Assembly: GCF_022539665.2 (NCBI RefSeq)
Contig: NC_081333.1
Span: forward strand, 5,888,971 to 5,952,970
DNA: 64,000 bases
Direction of reading: 5' to 3'
DNA from: Daphnia carinata
Taxonomy: Eukaryota > Arthropoda > Branchiopoda > Diplostraca > Daphniidae
Positions within the stretch are counted from its first letter, which is position 1; each line of letters opens with the position of its first letter. Of this stretch, positions 55,562 to 64,000 are shown piece by piece. The notes beneath the pieces were generated by a model. That model made no database searches. It saw only the letters and a program-made list of their open reading frames with translations, and was not told the origin of the DNA. The position numbers and the translations under genes were made by a program.

Positions 55562-55690
55562 TCTTTCGTAACTCTTTGATAATACACAAATAACATTACA
55601 CTTCTCAATCTGCAACTCGTCCTAGCCTCACACTTCTAGCCACGTGCAGAGTTGACCGGGCTTTGCGGAGGGCCCACAATTCTTGACGCC
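55562..55690 (+). mobile_element. BEL 5' LTR, right part (split)
   Basis: Starts with the tctttcg repeat (55562-55568) and matches the second half of the LTR at 57396-57653 (taactctt.gataatacaca, cacttctagcca.gtgca). Joined to 41578-41707 it gives one LTR. The exact right end is unclear. Confidence 0.75.
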
Positions 55691-55723
55691 TGCAAGTAAT
55701 CGCGCGAGGTAAACCTTATCCTT

Positions 55724-56311
55724 GTGTATCTGCGGCCTCAGCCCCGAAACCGTAGTCATTTTTTCTCTAAAATAGAACCCGAGAACTACCAAGTAAACTC
55801 GTTCAGTCTCGTTGCTTCAATAATAGCCATAGTCACTGACGAGGTCGTCATCGAGAAAGACCACGCCGACAATGTTCGATATGCCCTCTTAGATCCGGCA
55901 GATGACCAGTCCACTTCGTCCGAAGAAGAAGAAGCCACAATGACAGCGGAAGAAGCAAAACTGCAGCTCAAAGAGCTGTGGCATGCGCGAGATAGGGAGA
56001 AAAAGCGAATCACCGACGCCATTAAAATCGTCGACGGATACCTGAGAATTAAAGGCTGTGATCTGCTCAATTATCAAAACGTCCTAGTGCAACGAGAAGT
56101 TATCCGCAACTACCTCGAAGCCTATCTGAAAATCCACGAAAAGTTTGTAAAGTGCCAGAATTTCTCCAAAATGATGCCGAGAACTTCGAGACCGTTTAAG
56201 CGAAGGCAGAGGCCACCGTTGCAAGAATCGACCAAGATTTCAAACACCGAGGTTCAATTGTTCAATCCTGTAGCTCCAAATCTCCAATCCTACAACAACG
56301 TACTGATATAA
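55724..56311 (+). pseudogene. BEL gag N-terminal region
   Basis: An open frame right after the split LTR. It is acidic then helical: STSSEEEEATMTAEEAKLQL, REKKRITDAIKIVDGYLRI, then a basic stretch (RPFKRRQRPPL). This charged, coiled start is typical of BEL gag. No capsid core or knuckles follow; the sequence goes to integrase within about 200 bp, so the middle of the element is deleted. Confidence 0.6.
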
Positions 56312-56469
56312 CGCAAGTGAAAGTTATCCCCCCAACAGAAGCGGATTCAGCCGCCAAAGCAGTTGTCAGGCCACACGAGCAGCACCGCTAAGACGCCAAC
56401 CACGCTGTCTCGTCCACCTCACATATTTCATCTCAATCCTAAATGGAACGTTTGCATCTGCAAACGTTC

Positions 56470-57395
56470 TGATAACTGATAACTGAACTAGTTCACATGA
56501 AGAAAGGGAAGACGCTCCCACCATCATCCAAGCTGAACAACGTCACCCTATTTACTGACGTATTCCTGGCCGACTCGAACGAGGAAACTTTTCCGAATTC
56601 CTCAAACATCCTGTCATTCTTCACTATGACAGCACCGTCCCCTGGCTAGTCATCACCGAGGCCCACAATCGCATCCAACATGAACCAGTCGAACACACGA
56701 TAGCAGCGCAACGCTCCGAATATTATATTCTCCACTTTCGGCACACCGTTCAAGGGGTGCTTTCTAAGTGTCTCTCTCATGGCTGCAAATCGGCTAAAAT
56801 CGCACTTGCCACCCTTCACATTAACCGGCACAGACCTTTTCGGGACCAATGACGTAGCAATTTTTCGGAGACATGAAAAATGCTACGACGTATTATTCAC
56901 ATAATGATAACATATACCGTGGCACCTTAAAATGGCCTATGCATTGAACACGGAATCGTTTTTGCTTTCCTTTTGGCACTTCGCCAATCGTCATGGGTGC
57001 CCTAGTGAAATTCACTCCGATAATGGCACCAATTTCACGTCGGGCAACGGAGAGCTACAAAAGGTATTAAAAAGCCTAAGTACGCAAGCTGTCGCGGACC
57101 GTCTTGCTAGACGATCAATCAAAAAGGAACAATCCACCTGCTGCTTCGCATTTTGGTGGTTTGTGGGAACTACAAATTCAATCCGCGAAAAAGGAGAATC
57201 ACACGCCTTGAATGGACAACTCCGTGGCGAATAGCCATCCAGAAAAGTTGTACATAGCTATGGTGGTCCCGACGGAATCGTACGATCCGCTCGTATTCGA
57301 ACTCGAACTGGCGATTTCGGCAGGTCTATTGCGAAACTCTGCATTCCCGAATACGCATCGAACGAAGATGTTTCGTACCGAAACGGGGCCCGCCA
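56470..57395 (+). pseudogene. BEL integrase relic
   Basis: Broken frames. About 56770-56900 reads LMAANRLKSHLPPFTLTGTD and RRHEKCYDVLFT, the region of the first catalytic Asp. 56932-57234 reads ALNTESFLLSFWHF, then IHSDNGTNFTSG with the second catalytic Asp; the Glu segment is disrupted (FWWFVGTT). The C-terminal part (57240-57390) is mostly lost. It belongs to the element whose LTRs are at 41578 and 57396. Confidence 0.75.
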
Positions 57396-57653
57396 TATTG
57401 CGGATGTGTCTACTACGCCTTATGAGGAAGAGCCTCCCCATCCTTGTTGACTTAACCTGTAGTCACTCTTAACTGTCTTAGATGTGAGCTCACTTAGCAT
57501 ACGATGGTGGCGGGCAGTACTCTTGTAACTCTTCGATAATACACAAGTAAAATTACACTTTTCAATCCGCAGCTCGTCCTAATCTCACACTTCTAGCCAA
57601 GTGCAAAGCACAAGTTTGGCCGCGCTTGGCGGAATGCCCAAGCCTCCGCAACA
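57396..57653 (+). mobile_element. BEL 3' LTR
   Basis: A 258-bp LTR. The start (tattgcgga) is close to TGTTGCGGA and it ends TCCGCAACA, giving inverted ends. It matches both halves of the split 5' LTR and shows what the target looked like before the 13.85-kb unit inserted (gggcagtactcttgtaactctt). Confidence 0.75.
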
Positions 57654-57900
57654 TCTCTTAATAGGATGAAACGCCCAAAAGCTTATTATCACCTTCGAGA
57701 AAAGAAGATTTTTTTCACTTTTCCCAAATTTGGTATGAAATCAACAAAAAAATACGATAATTTAATAACAGAAGGTTATAAGATAATTTTGAAATATAAC
57801 GGTTAATGGGATAATGGGACACGTTCCCTTGTTTGAATTTTAAAGCAGGTGCAGGCTTTACCATTTACTTCATGATATGCCACTAGGCGTCTCTGACTAT
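57654..57900. other. no gene
   Basis: Short AT-rich spacer between the BEL 3' LTR and the next TIR element. Confidence 0.5.
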
Positions 57901-59526
57901 TAGTGTTGGCGATTATCTAGTTCTGCTAGATACAAATTATCTACGTTCATTTTTAGATAACGATATGATTATCGATAAAATATCTAATAACCTCCATCTA
58001 CTGACCAAAAATAGCACTGCACAAATGATAGGGGTTAGTTTGTCGGGTTTGTATCGATAATTATAAACAATAACCTTATGCGACAACCCTCGTCTAAATT
58101 AACGTTTGTCATAGCGCTGTGGTTATAGACAGCGCTTGTGGAGAAATAGTTCTGAGTTCAACGCCAGGTACGAATGGATGTTTTTACCGAATTTTTTTGT
58201 TGAAAAAAATGTTGCAAGTATGCGACTGAAATATCAGATTTCCGTTGTGGATTTGTATCGATACTGTAAGGAGCCCAAAGGCTAACCAAAGGAAGCCACA
58301 CCTCTTACATCACTCAAGCGTTTAACAAGTGAAAGTGAATGTATCTCCTCCTACTTTACGTCGATATTTGTGTTCTGCAGTAGTATAAATACCACATGTT
58401 TGTAACTTGCGATTCGGAGTTGTTTCGGCAACTCACTGACAATACACGAGGTAATGAAACTTTACAATACTATGCAACAACAATGCATTTGGATTTTGAT
58501 TGTAATTTAACAAGTGTGATGGAGCCGAGCTATAATGCTAGGTTCGTGACAAAAAGTCTGTGTGGTAAAGCCCATTCGATGTATTTTTCCACAATTTTTG
58601 TTTGTGTGGAAAATTGCATAAATGTTTTTACAAAAGAGTGTTTTACAAGCGGTAGCATTTTTCCATTTTTTTTTATTTGTATAACAATATATTTGAAATA
58701 TTAAAGAACTGATCAGTTTGATGGCAACACCCAGTACATGAATACTGAAGAAGTTCACTGCGCAGCTTCGTAAAATTCAGCAGAGGACGACCAAATTAGA
58801 TATTCGTCTGCAATTTGTATCGATACTCGGTAACAATATTATTAATTACAATATATTAAATTATTAACATTAAATTATTAATAAAAATTTTTTCTTTGCA
58901 TTGCATATTCTGTTAAGCATAGTGGATGTAGCAGATGACGGTAAGTAACAGTTTCTTCTGAAATTTGTATCGATACTCGGCACAGAGGTCGAATCCGCCG
59001 TCGAAGTTTTTTTAAAATTTGAAATACCTATTTTTAGATGCTACCGATAAATAAATTTGCGCAATGGTAAATTATTATTTTCTCTACATTTTATATTCAT
59101 GTAACAAAATTTCTACAAAAATATATTCTATTACGTAAGGCAACACTGATATTTATAACTAGAAATCATCTGTTAAGACTTGTAAAGTAAACCAGACGAT
59201 AAAAATATTGTATTTCATTATATTTGTATGAATACTCGCCAACGAAAACCATACTTGTGCCGTGTCGATTTCATATTAATGGTTTAGGTGTGTGGATAAA
59301 GACATCGCTCGTAACACGAAGCATCGGACTTCAAATCCAGGCAGAGGGCGAAATTTTTTTAGTTAATTTTGTTTTTGTTCTTATTTGCACTTGACACCAT
59401 CTATTGTTAAATGGGAAATATATTTGAAATGTATCGATACAGCGATCATCTAAAAATGTCGACTATCTAAAAGTTATCTAAAAATATCGATATATCGTTT
59501 TGAGGTTTAGATAGTCGCCAATACTA
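57901..59526. mobile_element. TIR element with GTATCGATAC repeats
   Basis: Ends are an 18-bp inverted repeat: TAGTGTTGGCGATTATCT at 57901-57918 and its partner at 59509-59526, with two mismatches. The inside has further subterminal copies of atctaaaa and tatcgata. The palindrome GTATCGATAC occurs at 58255, 58817, 58967 and 59431, with near copies at 58051 and 59226, most preceded by atttg and several followed by tcgg. Three tRNA-like pieces lie between them (about 58112-58165, 58976-58998, 59288-59345). No transposase; the frame at 58396-58704 is AT-rich. I could not identify a target duplication. It reads as a non-autonomous DNA element, hAT-like by its end sequence, with internal SINE-like insertions. 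Confidence 0.7.
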
Positions 59527-60139
59527 GTATTTAGTTCTACATGGTGTAGGTTATTGTCGGTGCTGTGTATGTGCTTCGAATGTGTTGTGTATGTGCTGTG
59601 CATGGAGTTTTCGGACATGTATTGCTTTCCCTGCCTAAGCATCTGTCGGTCGTGTCCAGCGGCCTGCTCTGTACCTTCATATTGTGGATAATTAAAATGG
59701 AATCGCAAAAGTACATTTTTATCCCACTAGTGCTGGACCGAACCGGGACACAGTGTATCAGGCTCCGGACGGATACGCAACGGTTCGAATGCTGGCATTG
59801 TTAATTTAAGTTTAAGGGCATTGAGACTTGTCACCTCAATAGGCACAGGTATCGGAATTGGTTTCACAATGTCGTCGTGAAACCAATTGTCTGGCCCAGG
59901 TCAGTGGATCTTCAGTTAGATAGATATCTGTTGCGGATTCCCAAAACGAAGACAACTACGGGGTTTCCAAATTTGGAAGACCCGTCAGAAGACCTGCTAT
60001 TTTTGATATTTAGTTATATTATTTCTATGTATTATTTCTGTATGCCACTAGAGGCGCTGTTTAGCAGAGCCTTCTTAGTGGCCGATATCGGCAATGGCCG
60101 ACTCTTCTGAATTTCCCATTTGCCCCAAGCAGACGTCTC
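59527..60139. other. no clear gene; perfect hairpin
   Basis: Contains a perfect 12-bp inverted repeat (aattggtttcac..gtgaaaccaatt, 59856-59888) with a 9-bp loop. Frames at 59565-59804 and 59877-60110 have no recognisable content. It may include the LTR or promoter of the unit that follows. Confidence 0.4.
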
Positions 60140-61195
60140 TATTGTAAGTCAGTTCAGATAAAGTGTCAGTGAAAAAGTGTCTTTCTCCCTACAAACGTGT
60201 TTACTAAGGTATTAAGTTGTAATTTGTGTTTAATTTAACTTCCCCTTAGTTTAGAATTCGTTACATGGTCCTTCGAAACCATTTGAATTGACGAAATCGT
60301 CCAATTTAGACGTTTAAACTGCTTGAGTACTACACTCACACACGTGTACAGCAAGAAACACGTGTTAAGGAATTTTTTTGGCCACTATCTTAAACTAGTG
60401 TAAGGGTTTAAGCCTTTCTTTTAAGTTAACTAACAACCATTTCATTCCCCACAGCCAATTTTCAAGATATCTTGCAATGAACAGGGAGTACGGGCCACTC
60501 ACTTGGGCTGATACCCAAAAGTTCAACGTAAATTAAGTTTAGATTTCATTCAACTACCTGTTACTAACTTTTCTTGATAGTACCTAAATAAGATTAAGAG
60601 ACTTGGATATTTCCACGCACAAATTAAGTTTGGGGAACGGCCTCCACCTCTTCACCCCACTCCTACCAGGGAATACCAACCTCTCCCACCTGGCGTGACC
60701 ATAAATGATAAACTAGATTATTATAGCAGTGGCTTCTACGCTGTAGCAATTCGCTACCTACCTAGACCTGATGCTGTTGGAGTCACCAACATACAATGCA
60801 ACATCGATAAGGCAAGATATCTGGAATCCTTGAAGCCACCTCACCTACGTCAGCCAGAACCGGTAGTGCAAGAAGAGAAGATCTATCCGGATATCCGCCT
60901 TCCATTAGGACCTTTGGTGCATCCAAAACCTAGTTTTGAACCAAAGTTTCATCTGCGACCAACAAGACGCGATCATCCATCACGATTTCCTGCGCCCCAA
61001 CCAACTCACACTATACGACCTATCAGGAACGTTGTGGTCGCGAATTTCTTTTCCGACAAAGCACGCGTACCAGAAGAAAAGAAACCCAAGATCAGCGTGC
61101 AGATTGAAGACCACGAAAAGGGCCAGGTGGTGACGTTGAAGAAGAAGGAACCTGAAGGCGAATACGTGCTCCAAATTTTAGAAGGTGATTACTAA
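60140..61195 (+). CDS. spliced upstream ORF, 221 codons, unrecognised
   Basis: An ATG at 60477 (MNREYGPLTWADTQKF) opens a 17-codon exon ending at 60527. A 53-bp intron (60528-60580) has GTAAAT, a perfect branch-like TACTAAC, and a TAG end; the reading frame continues without break to 61195. An upstream non-coding exon is likely: 60140-60210, then an intron to an ACAG acceptor at 60454 with its own ctaac branch. The product is Pro-rich with no known domain (FYAVAIRYLPRPDAVG; HLRPTRRDHPSRFP). A BEL-type gag starts 287 bp downstream. It is either a retroelement leader ORF or a host gene disrupted by the element. The intron structure is visible; the role is unknown. Confidence 0.55.
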
Positions 61196-61481
61196 GGAGC
61201 TACGAAGAAAGAAGAGGGAACTACTTGAAGACAATTAAGAATTCTTTTTGCTTCATGTTTTAATTTTGACGGTTGTTTAATCAAGAAGATTTTGTGATAA
61301 AGAAAGGACAGCTAGCCTTTGTTGTGAAACTGGTGCGAAATCGCAAAATACAATCCTTTCGTTTTCCCATCCTAAATCCCTTTTCGTGTCGCTTTCTCAG
61401 AAAGAAAACTCGCCTTGGGAAATCCCACACTAATTGTTTTACAGATTCATTTTTCAGATAGCTTTGTAACTCAACAACAAG

Positions 61482-63307
61482 ATGGCCACCAAGAAATCAT
61501 TGACGCAAGCAGCCATCGTACTAACCATTGATGTTTTAGAAAAAGAGCTGCATAAGGACTTGAAAAATTATGACGAAGCATGCGATGAAGACAGGTTACG
61601 AGAAGCTGAGATGTCTTTTCAATTAGCCCAAGATAGAATGATGAGACTGGAAAAGAACTACCAGACTCTCATCCCTATTTTAGAAGGCGAAACTCAGGAG
61701 AAATACCTTCAACAACATGAAGACTTCATCAACAGGTTCCAGAAAATGAAGATTGATTGGAGGAGAAGAAGACCACCTGAGAGCAGAAGAAGCCCTCAAC
61801 AACGAGAACCTGTACTTCGAGTCGCTGCGCAGAGTGAAGAGGAGCAGAGTGAAGAGGAGAGATCTCCAACTACGAACACTGCCCCAGCAATAAACGCACT
61901 TACTTTGCAACCTACTGCAGACGCTATGATATAGCACATCTGCTACCCAGGATTGAAATTTCCAAATTCGACGGTGATCTACACAAATGGAGGGATTGGT
62001 GGGCGATTTTTCGCACGCTTATCCACGAAAACCAATCCATGAGGCCCATCGAAAAATTTAGCAGATTGAAACTACACATAACGGAGGAAGCTGCTGGTGC
62101 GATTTCGTACTTGGATCTAACTGAAGACAATTACACCAAGGCGATAGAAATTCTAAATGGGAAATACAACAAACCGAGATCGGTGAAAGCTGACCATTAT
62201 ATTGCCATTACAGAACTAAGAAAAGTAGAACGTCAAGAGGACCACAAAGCCTTACGACAACTACACGACAAGGCAATGGGCCATGCTTTAAATCTCGACA
62301 ACCTAGAACAGCCTACAGCTCAAAACGAAGCTATTATGGAGATCATCATAAGAAAACTGCCAATTGAGTTAATATCAAGATGGCACGGAGAGACCAGACG
62401 GTCACAGAAGACATTGAAACATCTCTTTAGTTTCATCGATTCGATAGCTGAAGACTGGAAATATGCCTATTCCACAGAGAAACACGAGAAGAAGAAGACG
62501 AAACCAGAAGCACCAGAGAAACCACAACGAGTTACGTTCGCAACAACGCCAACGGCAGCTGAGTTAGCAGTCACAGGGACTGCAACTGAATACCCAAGAA
62601 ATCCGAAGTACCGGAAACAGTTTAACTTGGAAAAAAGTAGATGTTTATTTTGTAATGATAAACACCCCCCGACCAAATATGATGTCACACTAGAAAACAA
62701 AATTGAGCAAGTTAAGAAAGAAAAAAGGTGTTGGAAGTGCCTTGGACAAAATCATCAAGTGAAAGAGCAATCAATAATAATAGCATCAAGTAAATGCTAC
62801 AAATGCGGAAAAGATCACCACACGGCCATCTGCAACAGGGCAGTTAATCCGAAATCGGTGACGGCAACATTGGCGGCATCTCCAATGTTAAAGGTAGCAG
62901 ATGACGCTCCTCTTTCAATAGAAGCACGCCTATTTGGTGGCGTATACGTCCAAACGGCAACAGTAATAGTGGAGGGCCCAAAAGGATGGTTGAAAGCTAT
63001 TGCTTACATCGATCAAGGATCGAATGCAACCTTAATTCGAAGCGAACTCGCTCAAACTCTAGGACTACAGGAAGTCGGGAAAATCAATCTGAAGCTGCAA
63101 GCAGTGGGACACGTGCATCCAGAAAAAGAACGGAGCGTAAGAAAGTTGCGACTTCAAGGACTCATCCCACAAGCCGAAGAGATTGAATTAGAAGCGATCG
63201 AGCAGCCCGAAATCGGGAAGGTTGCTGGATCAAAAAAGACAGAATTCGTCAGCGAACTTTGGAGTCAAGGATACCAACTCACAGATGACAGCCCACACAA
63301 CAATTGA
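61482..63307 (+). pseudogene. BEL-type gag and protease, truncated
   Basis: An ATG at 61482 follows a plausible 3' splice site (TTTTTCAG, 61457). The first frame (to 61934) is coiled and basic (KELHKDLKNYDEACDEDRL, RRRRPPESRR). It shifts near 61925-61932; the next frame runs from there to 63307: KFDGDLHKWRDWWAIFRTL capsid entry, AISYLDLTEDNYTKAIEIL, knuckles CLFC, CWKCLGQNH (last Cys replaced by Gln) and CYKCGKDHHTAIC, then a protease-like D-Q-G (YIDQGSNATLIRSEL). Where the related copy at 36.6 kb has gctatgattatag, this one has gctatgatatag, one T fewer, which accounts for the shift. RT and integrase are missing after 63307. Confidence 0.85.
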
Positions 63308-63831
63308 AAGCCAAAAGTCATCGTAAGTCCGTCCCACTAGGACAACCAGGACAGGACTGATATAGGCGCGAAAATAGATGTACAGTAGCCACGTTTGTTG
63401 TCTAGGAAATCACTATATCTGTTCTTGACGTCTTAAGACCCACATTTGGCCAAATCCTGTGTTGCCAGTTTTGACATATATGTAATTCAAACGTAGAATG
63501 TTCAAAGTTTATTCTTTACAACTAAACTGGTAAGCAAATTGATACTGTAAGTGTCACTAAAATGAGGGAGTTAGAAAAATATATTTTATTTTGCATAAAA
63601 ATATTATCTCAAATAATTCATTTTCTTAAAAAATTTACAAATCATACTTAAGTTTCAAAATCTAAAAAAAAATTGCCTAATTTGTTTAATAACTTTTGAA
63701 GGATCGATGGTCTAACTTATTTTCGACTTTAATTTTTTGTTTGAAAATTGTTTTTTAGACCTGTTGTCGAAAAAAAAACTCGAATATTTTTCTATATTTC
63801 TATTGTATTGTTTGAAAATAATGATGTAGAG
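63308..63831. other. no gene
   Basis: AT-rich stretch after the truncated gag-protease. The sequence diverges from element-like to unique near 63330. No LTR or poly-purine tract seen. Confidence 0.5.
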
Positions 63832-63900
63832 AATAGTCCAGTGGAAAGAGCGTCCGACTGTGATGCGGGAGACCCGAGTTCGATACCAGCCATATTCACA
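63832..63900 (+). repeat. tRNA-like, probable SINE head
   Basis: Has an A-box-like tagtccagtgg and a B-box-like gagttcgatacc at tRNA spacing, and outer ends that partly pair (gagaata with tattcac). The T-arm does not pair, so I read it as a tRNA-derived pseudogene or SINE head rather than a working tRNA. Confidence 0.4.
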
Positions 63901-64000
63901 TCTTTTAAAATTACATTATTAAACGGTACAAAAGTGGTCCAGTTCACCGCCTAAACTGGTTGTGGACGACTGGTTAAAGATGCACACGGGCTTCGTTTCT
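63901..64000. other. window end
   Basis: No feature recognised in the last 100 bases; possibly the SINE tail. Confidence 0.4.

Noticed and set aside
63832..63900. Functional tRNA gene
   Set aside because: A- and B-box-like motifs are present, but the T-arm does not pair and the acceptor has a mismatch.

Overview
The window looks like a transposon-dense stretch of an arthropod nuclear genome. A small crustacean such as Daphnia is my best guess: the introns I can place are 53-65 bp, and BEL/Pao and Gypsy elements, FLYWCH and JADE-type genes fit. The species is inference. There is no bacterial-type operon, CRISPR array or rRNA. Most of the DNA is nested, decaying retroelements, satellites and DNA-transposon relics, with three or four broken or partial host-type genes.

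Layout. 0-9 kb: a 70-bp satellite, a broken envelope-glycoprotein-like gene (-), tRNA-derived SINE-like pieces, a long ~400-bp tandem repeat and short 20-bp repeats. 9.2-16 kb: a frameshifted BEL/Pao gag-pol (+) followed by a second CCHC gag-like fragment. 16-19 kb: the 5' half of a Gypsy-type element (-) with LTR, PBS and three overlapping ORFs. Its LTR lies directly inside a coding exon of a PHD/FLYWCH zinc-finger gene (19-20.4 kb, -). 22-23 kb: a 19-bp minisatellite. 23.4-25.7 kb: a multi-exon relic with the post-PHD part of a JADE/rhinoceros protein. 26-28 kb: one copy of an unusual element family with palindromic end arrays, then satellite. 28-32.5 kb: a decayed Gypsy element with an F-type env and an LTR, embedded in the same satellite. 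33.8-37.8 kb: further Gypsy and BEL fragments, satellite, and a solo LTR with target duplication. 38.8-40 kb: a decayed DUF4806-like gene.

41.6-57.7 kb is the most structured part. A BEL element (LTR ends at 41578 and 57653) has its 5' LTR split by a 13.85-kb unit (41708-55561) that is flanked by a short direct repeat and bounded by ~1.1-kb inverted repeats. Inside that unit sits a nearly complete BEL/Pao element (44948-53987, -) with 1243-bp LTRs that are almost identical, so at least three insertions are nested in readable order.

57.9-59.5 kb holds a TIR-bounded element carrying repeated palindromes and tRNA-like pieces. 60.1-63.3 kb holds a retroelement transcription unit in which a spliced upstream ORF precedes a BEL-type gag-protease ORF. 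Its gag has a second, more decayed copy at 36.2-37.8 kb.

Functionally, the retroelement genes are standard Gag-protease-RT-RNase H-integrase modules, nearly all broken. The element at 44.9-54 kb is the youngest, but it carries two in-frame stops and a substituted integrase catalytic residue. The host-type genes look like chromatin or DNA-binding factors (PHD, FLYWCH, JADE) that are truncated or interrupted here.
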